Below are positions 1-8,378 of a DNA stretch of 64,000 bases, one piece after another. The position numbers and the translations under genes were made by a program. Where the stretch lies: positions 1 through 64,000 of the forward strand of contig NZ_JBGCCU010000043.1 of NCBI RefSeq assembly GCF_041261445.1. Direction: 5' to 3'. A model generated the notes under the pieces. That model did no database searches. It had not been told where the DNA came from and worked only from the letters and a program-made list of their open reading frames with translations. The first letter of the stretch is position 1; each line of letters opens with the position of its first letter. The stretch comes from Catenulispora sp. EB89. Its GTDB lineage: Bacteria > Actinomycetota > Actinomycetes > Streptomycetales > Catenulisporaceae.

Positions 1-147
1 GGGCGCGGGCCGGGCGCGAGGCGGGCGCGGGCCGCGATGCGGGGCCGGCCCTGAGGCGCGCCGCCCCCGCGGTTCCGGCGGCCGCCCTCCGTCCGGCGGC
101 CGTCCTCCTACCGGTAGCGCTACCGCTCCTCCTACCGGCAGTGCTGC
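1..147. other. GC-rich gene-poor left edge
   Basis: No complete gene is visible. The 11-mer GGGCGCGGGCC occurs at 1-11 and 23-33. Frame 1 on the plus strand is open from the edge to a TGA at 52-54 and could be the Arg/Ala-rich tail of an upstream gene, but 17 codons are too few to judge. Confidence 0.3.
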
Positions 148-150
148 CTA
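103..150. repeat. 24-bp tandem repeat at the thioredoxin stop codon
   Basis: Two adjacent 24-bp units (103-126 and 127-150) share TCCTCCTACCGG and differ at a few positions. The second unit ends exactly with the thioredoxin stop codon (TAG, complement of 148-150). The first unit holds the perfect palindrome CGGTAGCGCTACCG (112-125), which may help terminate the minus-strand transcript. Confidence 0.7.
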
Positions 151-540
151 CGCCTGAGCGTCAGCGCCCTCATGCCCGCCGTTCTCATGCGCGGCGATCT
201 GCTTGCGAACCTCGTCCATGTCCAGCGCCCGCGCCTGCTTGATCAGGTCCACCAACGGCGCCTCCGGCAGCGCGCCGGGCTGGCTGTACACCATCACGCC
301 GTCGCGGAAGATCATCAGCGTCGGGATCGAGCGGATGTCGAACGCGCCCGCGAGCTCCGGCTGCTCCTCGGTGTCGACCTTGCCGAAGGTGATGTCCGGG
401 TTGGCCTCCGACACCCTCCCGTAGATCGGTGCGAACTGCTTGCACGGCCCGCACCATTCCGCCCAGAAGTCGACCAGCACGATCCCGTCGGCGGTGACCG
501 CCTGCTCGAATGTGTCCTTGGTCAGATCCACAGTGCTCAT
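148..540 (-). CDS. thioredoxin-family protein
   Basis: A cytoplasmic thiol-disulfide oxidoreductase of the thioredoxin fold, 130 residues, slightly longer than a classical thioredoxin because of an acidic Gly/His-rich tail. The redox motif WCGPC is at residues 29-33, followed by the usual cis-proline segment (SIPTLMIF) and a C-terminal helix. Start: a GTG nine bases upstream (549) is in frame, but TAGGGT at 548-553 lies 7 nt before the ATG at 540, so the shorter, leaderless start is more likely. It runs alone on the minus strand, 48 bp downstream of the MazG-like gene. Family assignment is firm; the specific partner is unknown. Confidence 0.93.
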   Translation of the reverse strand: MSTVDLTKDTFEQAVTADGIVLVDFWAEWCGPCKQFAPIYGRVSEANPDITFGKVDTEEQPELAGAFDIRSIPTLMIFRDGVMVYSQPGALPEAPLVDLIKQARALDMDEVRKQIAAHENGGHEGADAQA

Positions 541-547
541 GCGAACC

Positions 548-553
548 ACCCTA
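548..553 (-). promoter_or_regulatory. -10 element of leaderless thioredoxin transcript
   Basis: TAGGGT on the minus strand is separated by 7 nt from the ATG at 540, the usual geometry of actinobacterial leaderless promoters. Confidence 0.5.
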
Positions 554-588
554 CGCGGCGAGTGTCCAGAGTGCCCGTTTCCGGCCCT

Positions 589-918
589 CTAGCTGGGCGG
601 GGCCGGGAAACGTACCTCGTTTCGGTCGATCTTCTCGGACAACGCCCGGAGCACGTCGACCCCGCACGCACTCGCCAGCTGCAACAGGTACGCCAACACG
701 TCGGCGACCTCGTCCCGCACCCGGAAAGCCTTGTCAGGGTCCGACATCACCTCCGCCGACTCCTCCGGCGTGAGCCACTGGAAGATCTCCGCGAGCTCGG
801 ACGCCTCGACCGTCAGTGCCATCGCGAGGTTCTTCGGGGTGTGATACGGGCCCCACTGGCGCGACTTGGCGAACTCCACCAGCCGTCGTTGCAGCGACGC
901 GATGTCGGGATCACTCAT
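589..918 (-). CDS. MazG-like nucleotide pyrophosphohydrolase
   Basis: A small all-alpha NTP pyrophosphatase of 109 residues, of the MazG-like/dCTPase (RS21-C6) type. Members hydrolyse non-canonical or excess (d)NTPs to the monophosphate and PPi in the cytoplasm. The metal-binding pattern is visible: EASELAEIFQW (ExxE) in the first half and DEVADVLAYLL (ExxD) in the second. An upstream GAGAGG supports the ATG at 918. It lies between the LacI regulator and thioredoxin, all on the minus strand with 32-48 bp gaps. Substrate preference cannot be read from the sequence. Confidence 0.88.
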   Translation of the reverse strand: MSDPDIASLQRRLVEFAKSRQWGPYHTPKNLAMALTVEASELAEIFQWLTPEESAEVMSDPDKAFRVRDEVADVLAYLLQLASACGVDVLRALSEKIDRNEVRFPAPPS

Positions 919-950
919 GCCGACCTCTCTATCACGGCCGGCGGCAGCGC

Positions 951-2057
951 CTACCGCCCCGGCTTCGCCGTGCTCTCCCGCACCGTCAGCCGCGGCGTCG
1001 CCGCCTTGATGTCGCCGACCGTCCCCGGCTCCTCCACGATCCGCATCAGCGCCTCGGCGACCTGCACGCCCAGCGCGTGCGTGTCGCGCGACAGCGCCGT
1101 GATCGCCGGATGCACGACCCGGGTCAGCACCGAGTCGTCGAAGGACACGATCGACAGCTCCGCCGGCACCCGGACGCCCATCTCGGTCGCCACCCCGAGC
1201 CCGGCGACCGCCATCAGGTCGCTGTCGTACACGATCGCGGTCGGCGCGTCCGGCTGGGACAGCAGCCGCCGGGTCACCGCCGCGCCCTCGCCGTCGCTGA
1301 AGTCCGTCGGCACCGACTGGGTGTCGGCCAGCCCCAGCTGCGCGGCCGCGTCCTTCAGGGCCCTGATGCGCCGCTGGGTGTGCTGGAACGCCGGGGTGCC
1401 CGCGACGTGCGCGATCCGCGTGTGCCCGAGCGCGGCCAGGTAGCGCACCGTCTCCAGCATGGCCTCGCGGTCGTCGGCCCAGACCGTCGGCAGGTCGCCG
1501 TGCTTGCCGTGGCCGCCGAGCACTATCGCCGGCACGCCGAGCCCCTCCACGACGGCGATCCGCGGGTCCTTGGTCTGCGGGTCCACGATCAGCAGGCCGT
1601 CCACCCGCTGCTCGCCGGCCCAGCGCCGGTAGATCGCGAGCTCGGCGTCGGTGTCGTCGACGACCTGGAGCAGCAGCGCGACCGAGCGCGCGGACAGTAC
1701 CGACTGCATGCCGTAGATGAGCTGCGCGTAGAACGGCTCGGCGCCGAGCGTCCGGGTCGGCCGCGCCAGCACCAGCCCCACCGCGCCGGCCGGGGCCCCG
1801 CCCAGGGCCCGGGCGGCGCTGTGCGGGTGCCAGTTCATCCGTTCGGCGGCTTGAAGAATCCGCGTGCGGGTAGCCTCACTGACACCGGGGCGTCCGTTGA
1901 GCGCGAAGGAGACCGCGCTCGGCGACACCCCGACCTCGCGGGCGATGTCGGCGATGGTGAGCCGGTTCTTGTTCTTCCCGACGACCGCGGCCCGTCCATT
2001 ACCCGCGGCGGCGCCGGCGGCACCAGGCTTGTTGACACCGCTGCCAGAGGTGGGCAT
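951..2057 (-). CDS. LacI-family transcriptional regulator
   Basis: A sugar-responsive DNA-binding repressor of 368 residues, a typical LacI/GalR length plus a Gly/Ala-rich N-terminal extension of about 30 residues. The helix-turn-helix reads LTIADIAREVGVSPSAVSFA, followed by the hinge helix and a periplasmic-binding-protein-like ligand domain. It is divergent from the alpha-mannosidase, whose start is 63 bp away, so it very probably controls that gene in response to a mannose-containing ligand (inference). GGGAG about 8 nt before the ATG gives it a normal leader. The promoter of the mannosidase overlaps its 5' end. Confidence 0.93.
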   Translation of the reverse strand: MPTSGSGVNKPGAAGAAAGNGRAAVVGKNKNRLTIADIAREVGVSPSAVSFALNGRPGVSEATRTRILQAAERMNWHPHSAARALGGAPAGAVGLVLARPTRTLGAEPFYAQLIYGMQSVLSARSVALLLQVVDDTDAELAIYRRWAGEQRVDGLLIVDPQTKDPRIAVVEGLGVPAIVLGGHGKHGDLPTVWADDREAMLETVRYLAALGHTRIAHVAGTPAFQHTQRRIRALKDAAAQLGLADTQSVPTDFSDGEGAAVTRRLLSQPDAPTAIVYDSDLMAVAGLGVATEMGVRVPAELSIVSFDDSVLTRVVHPAITALSRDTHALGVQVAEALMRIVEEPGTVGDIKAATPRLTVRESTAKPGR

Positions 2058-2061
2058 TAAT
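2032..2061 (+). promoter_or_regulatory. candidate alpha-mannosidase promoter
   Basis: TTGACA (2032-2037), an 18-nt spacer and ATTAAT (2056-2061) lie upstream of the mannosidase and inside the 5' end of the divergent lacI-type gene. The predicted start near 2068 sits just before the candidate operator. Confidence 0.45.
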
Positions 2062-2072
2062 GACTCCCAGCT

Positions 2073-2087
2073 GCTTTAGCGCTTTAG
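2073..2087. promoter_or_regulatory. candidate LacI-family operator
   Basis: GCTTTAG is directly repeated at 2073-2079 and 2081-2087 around a central AGCGCT palindrome (2078-2083). LacI-family operators usually have a central CG within such a palindrome. The position between promoter and coding sequence fits repression. Confidence 0.45.
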
Positions 2088-2120
2088 TGGCTCGTTCGGG
2101 TGGGATTTCAAGGAGGGGCC

Positions 2121-5100
2121 GTGACCGTCCAGATCAAGTCCGTGGACTCGACGGAGCTTTTCCTCGGAACCGGTGCGGAACCTCGTCAAGTCCTACGGGT
2201 CGTGATCCAGCGGACCGTCACCGACGGTGCGGTGACTGTATCGCTTCTCGCTCTGAAGGTGCGAGCAACCTGCGAACTCGCGCCGGGAGACGGGGAAATC
2301 ACCGTCGAGCTGCCGATGGAGATCGACGCCGATGTGGCCCCCGGCGAGACCCTCGCCGCAGAGCTCCGGCTGCTCGGCGCGGACGGCGAGACCCGCGCTG
2401 AGCAGCCGGTCAGCATCACGGTGGCCGAGCCCGGCTGGACCATGTACCTGGTCTCCCACTTCCACTACGACCCCGTCTGGTGGAACACGCAGGCCGGCTA
2501 CACCCAGACCTGGGAACTGCAGGGCAACGACGGCACCACGCGCCCGGTCTGGGAGAACAACGCGTTCCATCTCGTCAAAGCCCACCTGGATCTCGCCGCC
2601 GCCGACCCCGACTACAGCTTCGTGCTGGCCGAGGTCGACTACCTGAAGCCGTTCTGGGACGTGTACCCGCAGTATCGCGCGCTTCTCCGGGAGCTGATAT
2701 CCACCGGCCGGGTGGAAGTGATGGGCGGTACCTACAACGAGCCCAACACCAACCTCACCGGCCTGGAGACCACGATCCGGAACCTGGTCTACGGCATCGG
2801 CTACCAGCGCGACATCATGGGCGCCGACCCGCAGACCGCCTGGCAGCTGGACGTCTTCGGCCACGACCCGCAGTTCCCCGGCCTGGTCGCCGACGCCGGC
2901 CTGAGCTCCACGTCGTGGGCCCGCGGGCCCTACCACCAGTGGGGCCCGATGCTGACGAAGTTCGACGGGGTCCAGGGCGACGTCAAGAACATGCAGTTCC
3001 CCGCCGAGTTCGAGTGGATCTCGCCGTCCGGCCAGGGCGTGATCACCCACTACATGCCGAACCACTACTCGGCCGGCTGGTGGATGGACTCCTCGGCGAC
3101 GCTCCAGGAGGCCGAGGAGAAGGTGTACGACCTCTTCCTCGGGCTCAAGCAGGCCGCCGCCACGCGCAACACGCTGCTCCCGGTCGGCACCGACTACACC
3201 CCGCCGAACAAGTGGGTCACCGCGATCCACCGCGACTGGAACGAGCGCTACGTCTGGCCGCGCTTCGTCACCGGCCTGCCCCGGGACTTCTTCGCGGCGG
3301 TCCACGCCGAACTCGCCGAGCGCGGCGTCCGGCCGAGCCCGCAGACCCGCGACATGAACCCGGTCTACACCGGCAAGGACGTGTCGTACATCGACACCAA
3401 GCAGGCGCAGCGCGCGGCCGAGACGGCGGCCGCCGACGCCGAGAAGCTGGCCACGTTCGCCTCGCTGCTGGGCTACGGCCGGTACCCGAGCGCCGCGCTG
3501 GACAAGGTGTGGCGGCAGCTGGCGTACGGCGCGCACCACGACGCGATCACCGGCTCGGAGTCCGACCAGGTCTACATCGACCTGGTGACCGGCTGGCGCG
3601 AGGCGCACGACCTGGCCGCCGAGGCCCGGGACGCGGCGCTGGAGGCGATCTTCCGGAACGTCGAGACGTACGGCGGCGCCGGGAACGGGACCGTCGGGGT
3701 GTTCAACACGCTGGCGTTCGAGCGGACCGACGTGGTCCGCGCGGCCGTGCGGCTGCCGGAGGGCATCGACGGCGGCGGGCTGCGGCTGATCGACGACGCC
3801 GGAGACGCGGTGCCGTTCGTCGTCGAGGCGCACGACGGGTCGCGCGTCGACATCGCCTTCGTCGCCGCCGGGGTGCCGGGGATGGGCTGGCGCAGCTGGC
3901 ACGTCGAGTTCGGGTCCGCGGCCGGCACCCCGACCTGGCAGGAGACCGCCGAGCCCGCGGCGTCGATCGCCAACGAGTACTTCGAGATCTCGGCCGATCC
4001 GGCGCGCGGCGGCGGCCTGGCGAGCATCGTCGAGCTGGCCACCGGACGGCAGCTGCTCAAGCCCGGCGAGATCGGCAACGAACTGCGCGTCAGCGAGGAG
4101 TACCCGCAGCACCCCGAGTTCGGCGAGGGCCCCTGGCACCTGGTTCCGAACGGCGCCGTCACCGGCTCGGCCGCCGCGGCCGCCACGTCGGTGCGGGTCG
4201 AGGAGTCGCCGCTGGGCCGGCGCTACGTCGTCACCGGCACCGTCGGCGACGTCGACTACGAGCAGCGTGTCACGCTCTGGCACGGCCTGGACCGCGTCGA
4301 CTTCCGCACCCGGGTCCTGGACTTCACCGGTGCCGACCGGCTGCTGCGCGTGAAGTTCCCGTGCGACGTGCCCGGCGCGCGCCCGGTGTCCGAGGTGGCC
4401 GGCGCCGTGATCGGCCGCGGCTTCGCGCTGCCGGACTCGGACGTCGCGGTCGCGCCCTGGACCCTGGACAACCCGGCGAACACCTTCTTCGCCCTCGGCA
4501 GCACCGCGACGCTGAGCCTGCGCGACCTCGACGCGGCCGGCCTCGACGCGGCCGACCACGAAGCGGCCGACCTCGGGCGCGTCGCGATCTCGGTCGCCGA
4601 GGTCGTCGCCGACGATCTGGACCGGCACGCCGAGGCGGTGCGCGAGCTGGTGGTGGCGCTGGCGCGGATCGGCGTCACCGCGACCACCACGACCGCCGAG
4701 GGCGCGCGGTACGGCTGGCTGCACGTCGACTCCAACCTCCCCGACATCCGCGTCGTGATCGGCGGCCCGGACAGCAACCCGCTGACCGCCGACATCTTCG
4801 AACACTGCGATCCCACGCTGCGGCAAGAGTTTGAAGGGCTGCTGAAGAACGAAGGGTGCGTCCGCTTCTTCATCCCGGCGCGGACCCCGGTCGAGAAGGC
4901 GTGGGTGCCGAACGCCGACCTGCGCGACGTGCGGGCCCTGCCGGTGCTGATCATCGCGGGGGAGCGGCCGGAGGACACCGCGCGAGGCGTGCACGAGGCG
5001 GCCGCTGCGTTCGCGGCAGACACGACACTCGCGGCCGTCACCGCCGACCCGGCCGACACGACGCTGCTCGACGACCACACCGTCGGCCTGATCAACAACG

Positions 5101-6524
5101 GCCTGCCCGGCTTCGCCGTCGACCCGTCGGGCGCGCTGCACCTGTCGCTGATGCGGTCGTGCACCGGCTGGCCGTCGGGTGTGTGGCTGGACCCGCCGCT
5201 GCGGCGCGCGCCGGACGGCTCGGCGTTCCAGCTGCAGCACTGGACGCACGACTTCGACTACGCGCTGGTGAGCGGCGCGGGGGACTGGCGCTCGGTGGGG
5301 CTGGTGGCGTCCGGGGCGGCGTTCTCGGCGCCGATGCTGACGCACCAGGAGGCGGCGCACCGCGGACCGCTGCCGGGGCGGCACTCGCTGCTGACGGTCA
5401 CGCCGGAGGGCGCGGCGCAGGTCACGGCGGTGAAGCCGGCCGGGAACCCGGAGTCGGTGGGCTCGGGGCTGGAAGCGTCGCCGGAGCTGGGCTTCATGGT
5501 GCGCCTGGTGGAGGCGAACGGCACCGGCGAGACCGTCGCGGTGCGCAGCCCCCTCGGGGTACTCTCCAGCGACCGCGCCGACCTGCTGGAGGAGTGCGGA
5601 CTGCGCTGCGAGGTGCGGGCGGCGGGCTCGGTGGAGCTGGCCGGGTCGCAGATCTCGACCGCGATCCTGGTGCCGCCGCAGGGCTCGGGCTCGTCGGCCT
5701 CGGCGCCGGTACTGGGGCGCGCGGCGGAGCCGGCGCAGCCGGTGTACTCGCGGTACTGGCTGCACAACCGGGGGCCGGCGCCGATGGGGTTCCTGCCGGT
5801 GTCGGTGGCTGCCACGCCGACGGTGCTGCGCGGGGCTGGCGAAGTGTCCGTCGCGGTCGCGAGTCAGTACACGGACACGACGTTCGAGGGGATGCTGACG
5901 GTCGTCGCGCCGGAGGGTTGGCGTGTCGAGCCGGAGTCGCGTCCGATGGCGCTGGAGCCCGGCGGGCACACGGTGTTTCCGCTGACGGTGGCGCCTTCGG
6001 AGGCGGCTGCGGCGGCGCCGGGCATGTATTTCGTGCGGGTGCAGTTGGCGGTGGGGGGTTCGGCGGGGGAGTCGGTGGTCGAGGACGTGATCAGCGTCCT
6101 GATCGACGCGCCGGAGTACGCGCCGCCGGCGACGTCGCCCGAGACCGAGATCGAGCTCGGGGTGCAGACCCAGGGGACGAAGAGCGAGACGGCGCGCCCG
6201 ACGGGGTTGGAGATCACTTCCCTCACGCCGGCCGCCGGCCTCTCTCTGTCGCCCGGCGAGCGCGCCACGCTGCGCGTCGGCTTGCGGAACACGACCCGCG
6301 GACGCATCGACGGCGAGGCCATGCCGGTCAGCCCGTGGGGGACGTGGGACTTCATCGGGCCGTACGCTGCGGCGTTCAGCGTCGAGGCGGGAGCCGAGGC
6401 TTCGGTCGAGTTCGAGGTGGCGATCCCCGCCACGGCCGAACCCGGGCACTGGTGGGCTCTGGTGAAGCTGATGTGGTTCGGGCGTTCGCAGTACACGGCG
6501 GCGGTGCCCGTGGTGGTGCGGTGA
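2121..6524 (+). CDS. GH38 alpha-mannosidase
   Basis: A glycoside hydrolase family 38 enzyme that releases alpha-linked mannose. It has 1467 residues, about 400 more than usual. Visible family motifs are the metal-site segment SHFHYDP (H113, H115, D117) and LDVFGHD, where D244 aligns with the family nucleophile. The N-terminal ~110 residues form a beta-rich segment before the catalytic domain, and the C-terminal third looks like beta-sandwich domains of the NEW3/NPCBM-associated kind. No signal peptide is seen, so it is probably cytoplasmic. The GTG at 2121 is chosen because AGGAGG lies at 2111-2116; an in-frame ATG-like start at 2100 would swallow that ribosome binding site. It is divergent from the LacI regulator and overlaps the next gene by 4 bp. 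Confidence 0.93.
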   Translation: MTVQIKSVDSTELFLGTGAEPRQVLRVVIQRTVTDGAVTVSLLALKVRATCELAPGDGEITVELPMEIDADVAPGETLAAELRLLGADGETRAEQPVSITVAEPGWTMYLVSHFHYDPVWWNTQAGYTQTWELQGNDGTTRPVWENNAFHLVKAHLDLAAADPDYSFVLAEVDYLKPFWDVYPQYRALLRELISTGRVEVMGGTYNEPNTNLTGLETTIRNLVYGIGYQRDIMGADPQTAWQLDVFGHDPQFPGLVADAGLSSTSWARGPYHQWGPMLTKFDGVQGDVKNMQFPAEFEWISPSGQGVITHYMPNHYSAGWWMDSSATLQEAEEKVYDLFLGLKQAAATRNTLLPVGTDYTPPNKWVTAIHRDWNERYVWPRFVTGLPRDFFAAVHAELAERGVRPSPQTRDMNPVYTGKDVSYIDTKQAQRAAETAAADAEKLATFASLLGYGRYPSAALDKVWRQLAYGAHHDAITGSESDQVYIDLVTGWREAHDLAAEARDAALEAIFRNVETYGGAGNGTVGVFNTLAFERTDVVRAAVRLPEGIDGGGLRLIDDAGDAVPFVVEAHDGSRVDIAFVAAGVPGMGWRSWHVEFGSAAGTPTWQETAEPAASIANEYFEISADPARGGGLASIVELATGRQLLKPGEIGNELRVSEEYPQHPEFGEGPWHLVPNGAVTGSAAAAATSVRVEESPLGRRYVVTGTVGDVDYEQRVTLWHGLDRVDFRTRVLDFTGADRLLRVKFPCDVPGARPVSEVAGAVIGRGFALPDSDVAVAPWTLDNPANTFFALGSTATLSLRDLDAAGLDAADHEAADLGRVAISVAEVVADDLDRHAEAVRELVVALARIGVTATTTTAEGARYGWLHVDSNLPDIRVVIGGPDSNPLTADIFEHCDPTLRQEFEGLLKNEGCVRFFIPARTPVEKAWVPNADLRDVRALPVLIIAGERPEDTARGVHEAAAAFAADTTLAAVTADPADTTLLDDHTVGLINNGLPGFAVDPSGALHLSLMRSCTGWPSGVWLDPPLRRAPDGSAFQLQHWTHDFDYALVSGAGDWRSVGLVASGAAFSAPMLTHQEAAHRGPLPGRHSLLTVTPEGAAQVTAVKPAGNPESVGSGLEASPELGFMVRLVEANGTGETVAVRSPLGVLSSDRADLLEECGLRCEVRAAGSVELAGSQISTAILVPPQGSGSSASAPVLGRAAEPAQPVYSRYWLHNRGPAPMGFLPVSVAATPTVLRGAGEVSVAVASQYTDTTFEGMLTVVAPEGWRVEPESRPMALEPGGHTVFPLTVAPSEAAAAAPGMYFVRVQLAVGGSAGESVVEDVISVLIDAPEYAPPATSPETEIELGVQTQGTKSETARPTGLEITSLTPAAGLSLSPGERATLRVGLRNTTRGRIDGEAMPVSPWGTWDFIGPYAAAFSVEAGAEASVEFEVAIPATAEPGHWWALVKLMWFGRSQYTAAVPVVVR

Positions 6525-7336
6525 CGCACTCGCACGACCTGCACTCGCACCACAGCGACGCCGCGGCGGCTGCGCAAGCGCAGCGCGAGGCGACGGTGAT
6601 CGGCTGGGTCGACGGCGTCGCGATCCCGCGCGAGCGCTTGGACCTTCGGGTTGGGGAGCTGCGCGCGGGGCGGCTCGCGGCGCGGCTGCCGGTGGTCGGG
6701 AGCAAGGAGGACCGGCAGTTTCTGCGGTGGACGGCGCAGGTGCTGCTGACGGAGGAGCTTTGCCGGGTCGAGCTGGCGCGGCTGCGGCGCAGCTCTGAAT
6801 CTGCTTCGGATTCTGCGGCGATAGCGGCGCCTCGGCCGCTGACCCAAGCGGCATCTCTCCACCTGGGCTCGATCAACGCGGCGGTCTGGACGTCGACTCC
6901 GGCGATGTCAGCGCTCTACGACCTCGTCACGGAGCCCTCGTCGCCCACGACGCCGAATACCGACACGCGCACCTGGTACCGAGTCACCCACGCCGGCGCC
7001 GCCACCGCCCTCGACGCGGCGACCACCGCCCCAACGCCCCTCGGCTGGACCACCCTCGACGACCTCCCAGCCCCCCTCGCCGCCGAACTGCGCACCCGCG
7101 CCGCAGGAACCCGGGTCGGCCCGATCCGCACCAGCCTCGGCTGGCACTTCGCCACCGTTACAGCCACCGAGCAACGCCCCACCCAACCCGGCCAGCCCAC
7201 CGACCCCACCGACCCGGCGCGCCTGACCGCCTTCAACCGCTGGCTCGACCACCGTCGCCGTGACCTCGTCGCGCACGCGCCCGGCTTCGAGCACCCCGGC
7301 GATCCCGGCCAGCCGGACAATACGCATCGGCACTAG
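6521..7336 (+). CDS. unknown protein coupled to alpha-mannosidase
   Basis: A 271-residue protein starting at a GTG that overlaps the mannosidase stop (GTGA), so the two are probably translated together. The N-terminus is His-rich (HSHDLHSHHSD), followed by an Arg/Leu-rich helical segment (residues ~20-90). The C-terminal part (RVGPIRTSLGWHFATVTATE) resembles the end of a parvulin-type PPIase, suggesting a degenerate peptidyl-prolyl isomerase-like fold of the PpiC/SurA kind. No signal peptide is visible. I do not recognise a defined function; linkage to the mannosidase suggests assistance to glycan metabolism or enzyme folding, which is inference. The final 90 nt are duplicated in tandem just downstream. 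Confidence 0.7.
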   Translation: MTHSHDLHSHHSDAAAAAQAQREATVIGWVDGVAIPRERLDLRVGELRAGRLAARLPVVGSKEDRQFLRWTAQVLLTEELCRVELARLRRSSESASDSAAIAAPRPLTQAASLHLGSINAAVWTSTPAMSALYDLVTEPSSPTTPNTDTRTWYRVTHAGAATALDAATTAPTPLGWTTLDDLPAPLAAELRTRAAGTRVGPIRTSLGWHFATVTATEQRPTQPGQPTDPTDPARLTAFNRWLDHRRRDLVAHAPGFEHPGDPGQPDNTHRH

Positions 7337-7437
7337 TGCTCGACCGCCGCCGCCGCGCTCTCGTCGCGCACGTCCTTGGCTTCGAGCGCCCCGGCGATCC
7401 GGGGCAGCCGGACAATACGCACCGGCACTAGCGCTCG
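7244..7437. repeat. 95-bp tandem duplication of a gene 3' end
   Basis: The segment from about 7244 recurs with a constant offset of 95 bp, ending near 7437. It contains the last ~90 nt of the preceding gene and its TAG stop. The copies align without gaps and differ at about 15-17 positions; GCCGGACAATACGCA and CGGCACTAG are identical in both. As 95 is not a multiple of 3, the second copy is out of frame and untranslated. Confidence 0.85.
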
Positions 7438-7550
7438 GTTCGCCGCCTGCGTGACTCGCGTCCGCTCTGCCTGTGCCGCCCCGCCAATCGCTTTGCCCCA
7501 GCTTGACCGCCGGCTACGCGACCGCGGCCGCCTGCCCGCAGCCGCACGCC

Positions 7551-8324
7551 CTACCCCGCCGCCCGCTCCACCTCCACCAGCGAAGCCGCATGCCGCTCCG
7601 CCTCATAAGCCCGCTTCCCGCCGCGCACCCCGAACAGGCGCTTCGTCCACACCAGGTACAGCACCAGCGCCAGGTTCAGCGCGAAGGTCACCAGCTTCAG
7701 CGGGCTCACCCTGTGCGCCAGCTCGTACACCTCCAGCGGCAGGAACATGCCCGTCGCCACAAACGCGAAGTATTCGCCCCAGCGCTGCAACAGCCACAGG
7801 CCGACGCCCTCCACCACCTCCACAGCCGCGTACGCCGCCAGCGCGATCACGATCCACGTCAGCGTCGTCGGCCGTGCGTCGACCGCCTTCTGCAGCAGCT
7901 CCAGTGTCTTCGAGTTCTGCAGGTCGAAGCCCGCGCGTCCGAACACCTGCTTCACCACCGGCGCCGCCTGGTCGAACGCCTGCCGCAATTCGTTCTGGCG
8001 CCCGGCGAACCGGTGCACCACGTACGCCGCCGCCCCCAACAGCAGCGCCCGGACCCACCGCTCCACCGCGAAGAACCGCAGCAGCACCGCGTCGCGCATC
8101 TCCGCGCCGCGCTTCACCAGCGGGGCGTCCTCGGCGGGCCCCGACGGCGGCATCGTGGCCGAGGGTACGAAGTCCGCGCACCGCAAGCACCGCCACGTCG
8201 CGCCGCCCGCGGTCTCGGCCGTCAGCCGCGCACGCAGCGCCGGCTCGGTCGGCGCGTAGAGCACGTGGCCACTGAACGCGCACCCCAGGAGGCTCCAGTC
8301 GAAGCGGTGCCGCTCGTCATCCAT
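7551..8324 (-). CDS. DUF2127-type membrane protein
   Basis: A 257-residue integral membrane protein. It begins with a short Cys-containing cytosolic segment (WRCLRCADF, a CxxC pair), then a hydrophobic helix near residues 90-107, a linker, and three more helices in the C-terminal half (TLTWIVIALAAYAAVEVVEG, a segment around WGEYFAFVATGMF, and LVTFALNLALVLYLVW). This layout matches DUF2127 proteins of unknown function. TATTGT at 8331-8336 is 6 nt before the ATG, consistent with a leaderless transcript. It lies downstream of the TetR gene on the same strand with a 54-bp gap. Confidence 0.75.
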   Translation of the reverse strand: MDDERHRFDWSLLGCAFSGHVLYAPTEPALRARLTAETAGGATWRCLRCADFVPSATMPPSGPAEDAPLVKRGAEMRDAVLLRFFAVERWVRALLLGAAAYVVHRFAGRQNELRQAFDQAAPVVKQVFGRAGFDLQNSKTLELLQKAVDARPTTLTWIVIALAAYAAVEVVEGVGLWLLQRWGEYFAFVATGMFLPLEVYELAHRVSPLKLVTFALNLALVLYLVWTKRLFGVRGGKRAYEAERHAASLVEVERAAG

Positions 8325-8330
8325 TCCGCC

Positions 8331-8336
8331 ACAATA
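8331..8336 (-). promoter_or_regulatory. -10 element of leaderless DUF2127 transcript
   Basis: TATTGT on the minus strand ends 6 nt before the ATG at 8324. Confidence 0.45.
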
Positions 8337-8378
8337 TCGGGTGAAACAGACAAAGAAGCTGTCTCGGCCTACTTAGGC

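Noticed and set aside
2193-6854. A 1553-codon open frame antisense to the alpha-mannosidase
   Set aside because: It mirrors the codon bias of the GH38 gene, has Arg/Gly/Ala/Val-rich low-complexity composition and no recognisable domain, whereas the plus-strand product has clear catalytic motifs.
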